Notes: a model not told the origin generated them from the letters alone. Counted from the stretch's first letter, positions 1 through 7,995 are shown. The stretch: DNA of 38,932 bases from Actinomycetota bacterium (GCA_029850535.1 JARCRU010000045.1:1-38932), one strand, 5' to 3'. Program-made: numbers and translations.

Positions 1-1322
1 TGCTCGTCGTACGCCGCACCGGTGGCGACGTTCACTGGGTGGAGGGGCGCGACTACTGGTGGCACGACGTCGTGGACCGTCAGAGCGACCAGCACACGCC
101 CGAGTTCTTCCCGGCCGAGCACACGCTGTTCTTGATGTACACGTCCGGCACGACCGCTAAGCCAAAGGGGATCTTCCACACGACGGCGGGCTACCTCACG
201 CAGTGTGCGGCGACCTACCACTACATCTTCGACGTGAAGCCCGAGACCGACGTGCTCTGGACCGCGGCGGACATCGGCTGGATCACCGGTCACAGCTACA
301 TCGTCTACGGTCCGCTCGTCAACGGGGTCACCCAGATCATGTACGAGGGTCTGCCCGACTCGGGCGGTCGCGACCGTTGGTGGAAGATCATCTCGCAGTT
401 CAAGACCACCATCCTCTACACCGCGCCCACGACGATCCGCACCCTGATGAAGTGGGGCCACCAGATTCCCGCGACGTACGATCTCACCTCACTGCGACTC
501 CTCGGCACCGTGGGTGAACCCATCAATCCCGAGGCGTGGATGTGGTACCGCCAGAACATCGGGGGCAATCGGTGTCCCATCGTCGACACGTGGTGGCAGA
601 CCGAGACCGGGGCCATCCTCTGCTCGCCGCTGCCCGGCATCTCCGCGACCAAGCCGGGAGCGGCGATGCGCGCCCTCCCGGGCATCTCGGTCGCGGTCGT
701 CGACGACGCGGGCAACGAGGTCGGCAATGGTCAAGGTGGCTACCTGGTGGTGACGGCACCCTGGCCCTCGATGACTCGGGGTATCTGGGGCGACCCGGAC
801 CGATTCTTCGACACCTACTGGAGCCGATTCCCCGGCAAGTACTTCGCGGGCGACGGCGCCAAACTCGACAACGACGGCGACCTATGGCTACTCGGGCGCG
901 TGGACGACGTGATGAACATCTCGGGTCACCGACTCTCGACGACCGAGGTGGAGCATGCCCTCGTCGGACATCCGGCCGTTGCCGAAGCGGCCGTGGTGGG
1001 GGCGTCGGACGACACCACCGGACAGGCAATCGTGGCCTTCGTCACCCTCAAACTATCCGCGGACGACACCGACAAAGACCAGGCCCACCTCATCGAGGAG
1101 TTGCGCGCTCACGTGGCGAACACCATCAGCCCCATCGCCAAGCCACGTCAGATCATCCTGACGCCGGACCTACCCAAGACCCGTAGCGGCAAGATCATGC
1201 GGCGACTCCTGCGCGACGTTGCCGAAAACCGCTCCCTGGGTGACGTCACCACCTTGACCGATCCGACGGTGGTGAACATGATTGCTGGTCTCATGGACAC
1301 TCACGCCTCGAGCGAGGACTGA
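1..1322 (+). CDS. acsA: Acetyl-CoA synthetase (AMP-forming), 5'-truncated by window edge
   Basis: Activates acetate to acetyl-CoA through acetyl-AMP in the cytoplasm. The reading frame is open from base 3, so the N-terminal third lies outside the window; about 439 residues of a usual ~650 are present. Visible motifs are the adenylation P-loop YTSGTTAKPKG soon after the edge, the DTWWQTETG core motif, the hinge region SGHRLSTTEVEHAL, and the C-terminal PKTRSGKIMRR segment. The Lys before IMRR is the catalytic lysine that is acetylated in this family. The WWHD and WWQTETG signatures favour Acs over other acyl-CoA ligases. The apparent GTG at 39 is an internal valine, not the start. It runs convergently into the FAD oxidoreductase gene, with 3 bases between the stops. 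Confidence 0.95.
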   Translation, partial: LVVRRTGGDVHWVEGRDYWWHDVVDRQSDQHTPEFFPAEHTLFLMYTSGTTAKPKGIFHTTAGYLTQCAATYHYIFDVKPETDVLWTAADIGWITGHSYIVYGPLVNGVTQIMYEGLPDSGGRDRWWKIISQFKTTILYTAPTTIRTLMKWGHQIPATYDLTSLRLLGTVGEPINPEAWMWYRQNIGGNRCPIVDTWWQTETGAILCSPLPGISATKPGAAMRALPGISVAVVDDAGNEVGNGQGGYLVVTAPWPSMTRGIWGDPDRFFDTYWSRFPGKYFAGDGAKLDNDGDLWLLGRVDDVMNISGHRLSTTEVEHALVGHPAVAEAAVVGASDDTTGQAIVAFVTLKLSADDTDKDQAHLIEELRAHVANTISPIAKPRQIILTPDLPKTRSGKIMRRLLRDVAENRSLGDVTTLTDPTVVNMIAGLMDTHASSED

Positions 1323-1325
1323 GAT

Positions 1326-2762
1326 TCAGGAGTCAAAGCCCAGACCGAGTCGGTCCAGGAGTTTCAGCCACAGGTTGCGACGCCCCTGATTTTCATCCGC
1401 GCGACGAATCGACCACTGCGTCGCGCGGATGAAAATCCAGCGAAAGGGCTCGGGTGGAAAGGGCATTGGTTTGCGTTTCACCATCGTGAGGCGGGTGCGT
1501 GGCGAGTCCACGCCATCGAGCACGTCCAACATCGTCTGGGCGCCGAAACGCGTAGCGCCCACACCGAGGCCCGTAAAGCCCATCACGTACGCCACTCGTC
1601 CCAGGTGAGCCGTCCCCCAGAACGGGGAGAATCGCGTACAGGTGTCGATCGCCCCGCCCCAACCGTGGGTGAACTTGATCCCCGCCAATTGGGGAAAGGT
1701 CTTTAAGAAATGACCGGCCAGGGTCGCGTAGGTCTCGGCGTTGAATTCGTAGTCGCGTTGCACCTTGCCGCGAAAGTTGTAGATCGCGTCGTAACCGCCC
1801 CAGAGGATGCAACCGTCTTGGGTGAGACGGTAGTAGTGGAACTGGTTACCCGCGTCGGCGACGCCCTCGCGATCGGCCCACCCGATGCTCTCGCGTTGAG
1901 TGGGCGTCAGCGGCTCCGTCACGAGCTGATAGTCGAATACCGGAACCACGTACTTACGCGCCGCACGCACCAGCGACGGAAAGACGTTGGTGGCGAGCGC
2001 GACGCGTCGCGCGGTGACGGCGCCGTAGGGGGTGTGCACACGCACGCCGTCCTCGACGTCCTCGAGACGCAGGACTTTGGAGTTCTCGTAGATGATTACG
2101 CCCAGGGACAGGCAGGCGCGTTCGAGGCCCCACACGAGCCGCGCCGGGTCCACCATGGCGGTACCGTCGGAATCGAAGATGGCCCCCTCGTAGATGGGGG
2201 AGTGAATACGCGCGCGCACCTCGTCGCGACTCAACACCTGCACGTGGTCACCCATCTCGTTGCGCAGGCGAGCCTCCTCGGCCATTCCTTCGAGTTGCCA
2301 CGGTTCGACCGCGACGCGCAGTTCCCCGGTGCGCTCGAAGTCGCACTCGATGTCGTAGCGGCGAATGGTCTCTTCGATCTCGTCGAGGTTCTGACGACCC
2401 ATCTCCTCGATCAGGGGCATCTCGCGGGGGAAGCGCCGCATGCCATTGCCGAAACCGTGCGTCAGTGATGCCGAGCAGAAACCGCCGTTACGACCTGACG
2501 CGCCCGCACCGGTTTCGTATTGTTCCACCACCACGACCTCGCGATGAGGATCACGCTCCTTGGCCAGTAGTGCCGTCCACAACCCGGTGTATCCCGCGCC
2601 GACCACGCACAGATCCGCACCCACGTCACCTATCAGGGACGAGCGCGCCTCGGGTTCGAGTGGATCCGAGTCCAGCCACCACAGGTCGGGTCGCAGGTCA
2701 CTCAAATGGCGCAGAACAAAAGAGTTCTTCTTGTCCATAGAGCCAGCCGAGGGCTGGTTCAC
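1326..2762 (-). CDS. FAD-dependent amine/amino-acid oxidoreductase (DAO family)
   Basis: A flavoprotein of the D-amino-acid oxidase/glycine oxidase superfamily, 478 aa. The N-terminal dinucleotide-binding motif VVGAGYTGLWTALLAKE lies near residues 50-66, followed by the acidic end VVVEQYE and the family's SGRNGGFCS segment that covers the flavin. The C-terminal TGLGVGATRFGAQT region is typical of the second FAD-binding part. The layout resembles gamma-glutamylputrescine oxidoreductase-type enzymes, but the substrate cannot be told from sequence. The start is uncertain: GTG at 2762 has a purine-rich GAGAGAAG directly against it, while ATG at 2738 has no visible ribosome site. The next gene upstream on the same strand is the Old Yellow Enzyme, about 77 bases away. 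Confidence 0.85.
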   Translation of the reverse strand: MNQPSAGSMDKKNSFVLRHLSDLRPDLWWLDSDPLEPEARSSLIGDVGADLCVVGAGYTGLWTALLAKERDPHREVVVVEQYETGAGASGRNGGFCSASLTHGFGNGMRRFPREMPLIEEMGRQNLDEIEETIRRYDIECDFERTGELRVAVEPWQLEGMAEEARLRNEMGDHVQVLSRDEVRARIHSPIYEGAIFDSDGTAMVDPARLVWGLERACLSLGVIIYENSKVLRLEDVEDGVRVHTPYGAVTARRVALATNVFPSLVRAARKYVVPVFDYQLVTEPLTPTQRESIGWADREGVADAGNQFHYYRLTQDGCILWGGYDAIYNFRGKVQRDYEFNAETYATLAGHFLKTFPQLAGIKFTHGWGGAIDTCTRFSPFWGTAHLGRVAYVMGFTGLGVGATRFGAQTMLDVLDGVDSPRTRLTMVKRKPMPFPPEPFRWIFIRATQWSIRRADENQGRRNLWLKLLDRLGLGFDS

Positions 2763-2839
2763 CTTCTCTCGTTGCCTCGGCGCCGCCTCATGACGTCGCC
2801 GTGTCGTTGCTGGTCAGTCTACCGATGCCGACGACGAAA

Positions 2840-3913
2840 TCAGGACCGCCGCACGGTGCGGGCTCGATCGAACTGAATCGGCCACTCAATCACTTCGTGG
2901 AGGGACTCGGCGGCACCGAGGGCCCAGCGCGGGTTGCGCAGGAAGGCCCGGGCCAGGAGCACCGCATCCGCCGAGCCGTCATTCAATATCTCCTCCGCCT
3001 GGACCGGATCGGTGATCAACCCCACCGTCGCCGTCGCGATCTTGGCCTCCTGGCGAATCCGATGGGCGAAGTGCACCTGGTAGCCCGGCTTGAGCGCAAT
3101 GGTGGCGTTAGCCACGTTGCCACCTGAGGACACGTCGATCATGTCAACCCCGGCCCCACGCAGCATCGTCGCGAGTTCGACGGATTCATCGATGTCCCAC
3201 CCACCAGGCGTGTAGTCCGATGCTGAAATACGCACCAGGAGGGGGACCGCTTCGCCGATGCGTTCACGAACCGCCGCCACCACGCGCATCAAGAAACGAG
3301 AACGATTCTCCAGGGATCCGCCGTAGTTGTCGTCACGAAGGTTCGACAGCGGTGACAAGAACTGGTGCAGGAGGTATCCGTGAGCGGCGTGGATCTCGAG
3401 GACGTCAAAGCCCGCCGACCGGGCCCGCTCGGCGGCGTCAGCGAAGTCGAGCACCAGTGCATCGATCTCGCTGACGCTCAGGGCACGCGGCACCGGGTAC
3501 CCCCCGAAGGCCACCGGGCTCGGAGCAACCGTCTGCCACCCGCCCTCGTGCTCATCGGCGAAGGGCTGTTCGTCCCAGGGCCGCATCGTGGAGCCCTTTC
3601 GACCAGCGTGGGCGAGTTGGATTCCCACCTTGCCAGATTCGGAATGGATGAAATCGGTCACGGTGCGCCAGGCGGTCACTTGCTCGTCGTTCCATAGGCC
3701 CGGACACGCCACCGAAATCCGTCCCTCGGGAACGACCGCCGTGGCTTCGGCCATGATCAGGCCCGCGCCACCGGTCGCGAAACTGCCCAGATGCACCAGA
3801 TGCCACGAGCCAACAATCCCGTCAATGGCGGAGTACTGGCACATCGGGCTCACCCAGGCACGATTGGCCATTGTCGTCGAACGAATACTGAGGGGGCTAA
3901 AGAGTTGACTCAC
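2840..3913 (-). CDS. NADH:flavin oxidoreductase, Old Yellow Enzyme family (YqjM-like)
   Basis: FMN-dependent ene-reductase with a TIM-barrel fold, 357 aa, probably reducing activated C=C bonds with NAD(P)H. Family features: the N-terminal LFSPL segment, SPMCQYSA with a cysteine at residue 25 (equivalent to the redox-tuning Cys of YqjM), QLAHAGRKGS, the active-site pair in EIHAAHGYLLHQFLSP, and the phosphate-binding end VGLITDP...ADAVLLARAFLRNP. I chose the GTG at 3913 because GAAAGGAAA (3917-3925) sits just upstream as a ribosome site, and the protein then begins SQLFSPL as relatives do. An upstream TTG at 3940 would add nine residues without such a site. It reads in the same direction as the FAD oxidoreductase gene downstream. 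Confidence 0.9.
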   Translation of the reverse strand: MSQLFSPLSIRSTTMANRAWVSPMCQYSAIDGIVGSWHLVHLGSFATGGAGLIMAEATAVVPEGRISVACPGLWNDEQVTAWRTVTDFIHSESGKVGIQLAHAGRKGSTMRPWDEQPFADEHEGGWQTVAPSPVAFGGYPVPRALSVSEIDALVLDFADAAERARSAGFDVLEIHAAHGYLLHQFLSPLSNLRDDNYGGSLENRSRFLMRVVAAVRERIGEAVPLLVRISASDYTPGGWDIDESVELATMLRGAGVDMIDVSSGGNVANATIALKPGYQVHFAHRIRQEAKIATATVGLITDPVQAEEILNDGSADAVLLARAFLRNPRWALGAAESLHEVIEWPIQFDRARTVRRS

Positions 3914-3940
3914 CACTTTCCTTTCAAGTGTCGTGACCAA

Positions 3941-4434
3941 TGTAGACGTAGTTGGTGTCGGGGCGTATTCTCATCGCACTGATGCCGGCGGGACACGTCG
4001 TTGACGGTACCGATACCTCACCCACCATGCTCAACACCTGCCGCTCGAACTGTGAGACGCGTGGAATTGATGCGATACTCATTGAAGCAGATACGGCCAC
4101 GTACGTGAACGAGAACGCGTACGAGGCGGTCATTGTTCCGACTGGGTCGTTGAAGCTTTTGGATGGCCTCGAAGCCACACTCCAAGTGCTGGTCTCCATT
4201 GGTCGATGCCCGACGTCCGGCGGTAGCCTCATCGTTGACATTGCCGCACCTGAACTCATCGCTGAAATTGGTCCGTTGCGCTCCTGGCGGGTGGGCGACG
4301 ATCTCTGGACACGGTGCGAGAACTGGGCTCACCGGCGCTGCAGCGCTGGATGAAGGGTAACGCTCGGATGGTGGCGACGCAGTTGTCACGCCGCAGTGAA
4401 GTCACTGTGTACTCCAACGGTGCCGTCGAGGTCC
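3941..4434 (+). pseudogene. Decayed class I SAM-dependent methyltransferase
   Basis: A degraded methyltransferase reading in more than one frame. Bases 3952-4353 encode GRILIALMPAGHVVDGTDTS followed by a PTMLNTCRSNCE-like stretch, the order of SAM-binding motif I end and motif II. Next come ADTATY, EAVIVPTGS, SGGSLIVDIAAPEL and RSWRVGDDLW. The glycine loop is broken: DVVGVG lies in a different frame just before GRILI. That frame ends at a TGA near 4353, but a family-like segment continues in another frame as LQRWMKGNARMVATQL. So there are at least two frame disruptions, and the N-terminus before the SAM loop is missing. No intact start is seen. The likely parent is a small-molecule methyltransferase of about 250 aa. 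Homology is judged by eye. Confidence 0.6.
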
Positions 4435-4440
4435 CGATCA

Positions 4441-4644
4441 AGTCAGTTCGCCAGTCGATCGAGCGACGCGTGGTGTTGTCGCAACGGGGCCCGAATGGAT
4501 CTCCTGCTCGAGATAATGCGACTGCGACTCAACACAGTGGACTCGGTCGAAGCGTACAGCGAGCTCATCCGCCACCATCTCAATGCCACCAAGGGGACGC
4601 CAGCCAGCCATCGCAAAGAGTGGGACCATCGAGGAACGACGTCG
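4441..4644. other. Gap between pseudogenes, no supportable gene
   Basis: About 200 bases between the methyltransferase remnant and the frameshifted membrane protein. One plus-strand frame has a protein-like patch (MDLLLEIMRLRLN, then a segment ending ASHRKEW), which could be another gene remnant, but I recognise no family and see no start or ribosome site. Confidence 0.3.
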
Positions 4645-5050
4645 CTACGGCGTTCGTCGTTCTTGACGAGTCTTCGCGACGAACACGGTGAGGCCAATGA
4701 CGAAGAAGACGGCTCCGATGCCCAACCAGATGAAGGGGCTCGACTCCTGAGAGTGGCTCTCGCTGCCGTTCGCGAAGTGGATGATGACGTATCCCGGCCC
4801 CTGGCGATTCAGGTAGGCAATATAGAAGAACGGCACGCTAGCGGTGGCGAACAGCCCGGGCAGACCCCTTTGAGAATCCTTGCGCTGGGCCAATAGCCAG
4901 GTGACGGCACCGCTCAAGGGAAGCGTTAGCAGGTTGAATACGCCAAGGAACGCCAGACTCGCCAAAGTGAAGGTCCACATCAACCCGACGAGCGTCCAGC
5001 CGACGAACAGCAGCCACGGACGCTTTTACCGGGGCAGTGGTGTCAGTCAC
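4645..5050 (-). pseudogene. Small three-helix membrane protein with an apparent frameshift near its N-terminus
   Basis: The frame ending at 4645 encodes a hydrophobic protein with helices LASLAFLGVFNLLTLPL, a central helix around FATASVPFFYIAYL, and WLGIGAVFFVIGLTVFVA before a basic tail. Upstream of its first possible start (TTG at 4983) the same frame stays open and encodes RPWLLFVGWTLVGLMWTF, clearly part of the first helix, then meets a stop at about 5025. In another frame, a GTG at 5050 begins VTDTTAPVK right up to this point. Removing one base near 5021-5027 joins the two into a smooth soluble N-terminus plus membrane segment. This may be a real inactivating frameshift or a sequencing error. 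No function is recognised. Confidence 0.55.
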
Positions 5051-5413
5051 CAGGACTCACTCTCTGGTTCGTCGTGCGAAGCGGGTGGCTGGGTATCAGC
5101 CGCGACACGCCCCAGCGTGGGTCTACGCCCAGCCGAAAGGGCGTGGGAAATATCCAATACCGTGTCGATGCAGAGCCGTGGCGCACTCAGACCCGGCCAG
5201 CTTCTTCGTACTCTCATCTCACCTCAGGTGTAGGGGAGGGACACACGCTGTGAGTGACTCACGAGTGAATCCTCCAAGCGTGAGACAACGTCTCGCAGCA
5301 ATTGCGCGCTGAGGCTCAAATGAACAAAATTTGCCTCGTTGTCGACCACCCTCAGAACGCTCATCGCCCAAGGCGCCCGTCAATGAATGTGTGGATCAGG
5401 CCGTGGACCGGTG
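5051..5413. other. Intergenic region, two short palindromes only
   Basis: No convincing coding frame is seen on either strand. It contains two perfect short inverted repeats, CACCTCAGGTG at 5220-5230 and GTGAGTGACTCAC at 5250-5262, of unknown role. The right end leads into the promoter of the toxin-antitoxin pair. Confidence 0.4.
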
Positions 5414-5433
5414 TTATCTGATAATCTGATTAT
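5414..5433 (+). promoter_or_regulatory. Promoter and nested palindromic operator of the phd-vapC pair
   Basis: Two overlapping perfect palindromes, TTATC-T-GATAA (5414-5424) and ATAATC-T-GATTAT (5421-5433), end at the antitoxin ATG. The -10-like hexamer TAATCT (5422-5427) lies inside the second one, six bases before the ATG. No ribosome site is present, so a leaderless transcript is likely. Phd antitoxins bind palindromes at their own promoter, so this is the expected operator. Confidence 0.6.
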
Positions 5434-5676
5434 ATGACAGAAATAAGCGCTACAACTGCAGCTCGAAATTTTGCTGAGTTGCTGGACGCGGTTGAGTTCA
5501 AGGGTGAGCACATCACCATTGTCCGTCGGGGTCGAGCCATTGCGCACATTGAGCCCGTCACCAATGGCCACGGTGAAGAAGTGAAGGCACTCTTGAAGAG
5601 GAACTCGGCGGATGGTGCGTGGAGGGCTTCGCTCAAGCAAACCAGGGACCTCGTCGTCGCGGAGGACCGATTCTGA
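5434..5676 (+). CDS. Phd/YefM-family antitoxin
   Basis: An 80-aa antitoxin that should bind and neutralise the PIN toxin encoded next and repress their shared promoter. It begins MTEISATTAARNFAELLDAV, the classic Phd/YefM opening in which a short strand is followed by the helix that dimerises and contacts DNA. HITIVRRGRAIAHIEPV follows, as usual for the family. The last ~30 residues form the toxin-binding tail. The ATG is preceded directly by the palindromic operator and has no ribosome site, so it is probably read from a leaderless mRNA. Its stop overlaps the toxin start by four bases (CTGA). The pair sits among pseudogenes in the accessory stretch. Confidence 0.9.
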   Translation: MTEISATTAARNFAELLDAVEFKGEHITIVRRGRAIAHIEPVTNGHGEEVKALLKRNSADGAWRASLKQTRDLVVAEDRF

Positions 5677-6071
5677 AGCGCCTGATTCTCGACACCACAT
5701 TCTTGATCGATGCTGAAAGGTCAAAGATCAATCTTGATGACGTCATCGGCGATCAGGATGACGTTGCGATTGCTGCGATCACGGTTGCCGAACTTCTAGT
5801 AGGCGTCGCTGTGGCCAAGGGACGGACGAAGCAGACCCGCCAGAGTCTCGTGGATGAGGTCGTAGCCTCAATACCAGTTCTGGACTACGATCTCACGGTC
5901 GCCCGGACGCACGCCGATCTTCTTGCTGCCGTGCGCCGCCACGGTCGACCCCGAGGTGCTCACGACCTCATCATCGCCGCCACCGCCCTTGCGGCCAATC
6001 GAATTCTTGTCAGCGCCGACTCAACGGCCTTTGTCGACCTGCCTGGAGTCGCTGTCATCTCGTATCGATAG
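5673..6071 (+). CDS. vapC: VapC-type PIN-domain ribonuclease toxin
   Basis: Toxin of the pair, a Mg-dependent RNase that usually cuts tRNA or rRNA, 132 aa. Catalytic acidic residues are visible: D7 in LILDTTFLIDAER, E40 in TVAELL, D98 in AHDLIIAATAL and D116 in VSADS. All four expected positions are kept, so the toxin looks active. The start is the unusual point: no ATG, GTG or TTG lies at the expected place. GGAGG at 5661-5665 sits seven bases before a CTG at 5673, giving a CTGA overlap with the antitoxin stop, and the protein then opens directly at KRLILD. A GTG at 5619 is possible but would add 18 residues overlapping the antitoxin and has no good ribosome site. Confidence 0.9.
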   Translation: MKRLILDTTFLIDAERSKINLDDVIGDQDDVAIAAITVAELLVGVAVAKGRTKQTRQSLVDEVVASIPVLDYDLTVARTHADLLAAVRRHGRPRGAHDLIIAATALAANRILVSADSTAFVDLPGVAVISYR

Positions 6072-6192
6072 TCAATTCGAGTCGCCCCATTTTCGCCAAG
6101 ACTCTACTCGCCATTCGGAGAATATTCGCGTCGGCCCATCCACGGGAGAGTCACTTGAGAGTCCGAGCGGGTGTGGCGAACTGCCGTTCACC

Positions 6193-6198
6193 TAGTCT
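6193..6198 (+). promoter_or_regulatory. -10 box TAGTCT for a leaderless transcript (AAC(3)-like gene)
   Basis: TAGTCT is followed by exactly six bases and the ATG at 6205, placing transcription start at or next to the start codon. No ribosome site is present. No good -35 is seen. Confidence 0.55.
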
Positions 6199-6204
6199 TT
6201 TCGA

Positions 6205-7008
6205 ATGAGCCACGTTGCGGGCCAGCGCCCAGGACCATTCTCAATTGAAGATCTGATATCAGATGTGTGCGACCTGGGTTTATCCGAAGGGGACACCGTT
6301 TTAGTCCACAGCTCCTTGTCGTCAATCGGGTACGTGGTCGGTGGTGCGCAGGCCGTAGTTCTGGCCCTTCTCAACGTGATCGGCGCGGGTGGCACGTTGG
6401 TCGTCCCGACTCACTCCGGCGACCTCTCGGATCCAAGCCGGTGGGAGAATCCTCCGGTGCCCGAAGACTGGTGGCCGGTCATCCGTGCGACGATGCCCCC
6501 TTTTGATGCGAGCCTCACGCCCACGAGGAAGATGGGGGCAGTCCCTGAAGTCGTGCGACACCTGCCGGGAGCGTCTCGGAGTGCACACCCGGCCCATTCG
6601 TTCTGTGCAGCGGGACCCAATGCGAAGACGATTACCTCCGACCACAGACTTGCGTTCGGCTTCGACAACTTTTCTCCGCTCGCGCGCCTCTACGACCTCA
6701 ATGCGCGCATTCTCCTGCTGGGCGTCGGTCACGACCGCAATACCTCCCTCCACTTGGCCGAGTACCGAACTCATCGAGCTCGCCAGGTCATCGAACAAGG
6801 TGCACCGATTGTTGTTAACGGCGAACGTCAGTGGGTTACGTACGCCACCTTGGACTACGACACGGACGACTTCGACCAAGTTGGAGCGGCCGTCGGACAA
6901 GCAGGCATTGAGCGAGTGGGGAGGGTAGGAGGAGCAACCGCTCGGCTACTTGACCAGGCGAGGCTCGTGGATTTCGCCGTTGACTGGTTCCAAACCAATC
7001 GGCGTTGA
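6205..7008 (+). CDS. Aminoglycoside N(3)-acetyltransferase family protein
   Basis: A 267-aa member of the AAC(3)/YokD family, which transfers acetyl from acetyl-CoA to an amine. Recognisable parts are the early DTVLVHSSLSSIG, GGTLVVPTHSG, RKMGAVPEVVRHLPGASRS followed by HPAHSFCAAG, and LLLGVGHDRNTSLHLAE. The length matches the family (260-280 aa). The family includes true gentamicin-type resistance enzymes and chromosomal members with unknown substrates, so resistance cannot be claimed. It is a single gene with its own promoter, in the accessory stretch between the toxin-antitoxin pair and the P-loop protein. The ATG is supported by a -10 box six bases upstream. Confidence 0.85.
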   Translation: MSHVAGQRPGPFSIEDLISDVCDLGLSEGDTVLVHSSLSSIGYVVGGAQAVVLALLNVIGAGGTLVVPTHSGDLSDPSRWENPPVPEDWWPVIRATMPPFDASLTPTRKMGAVPEVVRHLPGASRSAHPAHSFCAAGPNAKTITSDHRLAFGFDNFSPLARLYDLNARILLLGVGHDRNTSLHLAEYRTHRARQVIEQGAPIVVNGERQWVTYATLDYDTDDFDQVGAAVGQAGIERVGRVGGATARLLDQARLVDFAVDWFQTNRR

Positions 7009-7181
7009 ACCATCTCGATTCACTTCTCGATCGTCACAGTTTTCCCACAGTCGTAGATTCCTGAACTTGGCGTGCGGTGAAACGTGGGCGATTCCTGTCC
7101 TGGATTCTCCGGTCGGAATGTGGACGTCAACCCGTCAACTTCCCAATCGGTATGGTTCCCTACTCATATTGGATAATCGCG

Positions 7182-7187
7182 TAATCT
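7182..7187 (+). promoter_or_regulatory. -10 box TAATCT for a leaderless transcript (P-loop protein gene)
   Basis: TAATCT lies seven bases before the GTG at 7195, and no ribosome site is present. This supports 7195 over the in-frame GTG at 7225. Confidence 0.45.
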
Positions 7188-7194
7188 CACCCAA

Positions 7195-7791
7195 GTGCCC
7201 TCCGTTGATGAATCGAGTTCGGATGTGAGTCATCCGGGGACGCTGGTTTACCTCTACGGTCCTCCCGCTGTCGGCAAATTGACCGTCGCACGGCGACTCG
7301 CGGAGTCTTCAGGTTTTCGCTTATTTCACAATCACCTGACGGTTGACTCTATTTCCCAAGTCTTCGACTTTGGATCGCCCGAATATGTGAAGGTACTTCA
7401 CAAACTGCGACTCGATATCTTTACGACGGCTGCCCAAAGTGGCGTGAATCTCATTTTTACCAACAACTCAGCTTGGTCTGGTGACGAAGGGCGATCTCGA
7501 TTCGCGCAGTTTGCCCTCGACGTGCGAGCCGTGGTAGGTGGCGCTGGTGGAACGGTGTTCTTCGTACAGTTGACTGCACCACTAGCAACACTCGAGAATC
7601 GACTTTCCGAAGAGTCCCGCCGAGAACACGGGAAGCTCATCGATGCTGATCGTTTGCGTGAATTGATGGGGTCGCACGATCCTGCACCGCTTCACCCGGA
7701 CGATCTCATAATCGCAACCGATGAACTCACTGCCGAAGCGGCCGCGACGGAAATCCTTGAAGCGATGGTGACGTCTGGAATTCTTCGTTGA
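7195..7791 (+). CDS. P-loop NTPase, small-molecule kinase-like
   Basis: A 198-aa protein with Walker A motif GPPAVGKL at residues 22-29, directly after the strand TLVYLY. The remainder has an adenylate/shikimate kinase-like layout: FHNHLTVDSI after the first helix, a long helical middle, the strand TVFFVQLTAP, and ENRLSEESRREHGK as a possible lid with arginines. HDPAPLHPDDLIIATDEL near the C-terminus resembles the end of AAA_33/cytidylate-kinase-like proteins. The substrate is unknown. It is monocistronic and sits next to the truncated GNAT fragment, which it faces. Confidence 0.75.
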   Translation: MPSVDESSSDVSHPGTLVYLYGPPAVGKLTVARRLAESSGFRLFHNHLTVDSISQVFDFGSPEYVKVLHKLRLDIFTTAAQSGVNLIFTNNSAWSGDEGRSRFAQFALDVRAVVGGAGGTVFFVQLTAPLATLENRLSEESRREHGKLIDADRLRELMGSHDPAPLHPDDLIIATDELTAEAAATEILEAMVTSGILR

Positions 7792-7806
7792 CCTTCTCAT
7801 CTATGG

Positions 7807-7995
7807 TTAAGGGGTATCCATCTGAGTGCCGAAATCCAGAACCTCCTCGGTCGGCATGTTCTGAGCCCACGGCATCCAACGTCGTAATTCGGTGAAACTT
7901 TCTTCGATAGCCGAGAGCATCGATCGTGCGAACTCGGGACGCCAACTTCGAAGCTCCACTAGTTCGCATGGAATAGTCGAAGGCAAGAGCGCCAC
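7807..7995 (-). pseudogene. N-terminal fragment of a GNAT (RimJ/RimL-like) acetyltransferase
   Basis: A 62-codon frame reads like the first third of a RimJ/RimL-type acetyltransferase: VELRSWRPEFARSML, then AIEESFTELRRWMPWA. It stops at a TAA just after GTQMDTP, before any acetyl-CoA-binding motif. No continuation of the domain is found in other frames, because the 3' side is occupied by the end of the P-loop gene. The start is probably the GTG at 7995, with a weak purine stretch GGAAA before it. A complete family member would be 170-200 aa, so this is a remnant and unlikely to be catalytic. Confidence 0.6.

Noticed and set aside
1710..2468. Open frame antisense to the FAD oxidoreductase
   Set aside because: The minus-strand gene has clear flavoprotein motifs; this frame has none.
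4490..4640. Protein-like patch MDLLLEIMRLRLN and the residues after it on the plus strand
   Set aside because: It could be a further remnant, but I cannot assign a family and the frame runs antisense into the membrane gene.
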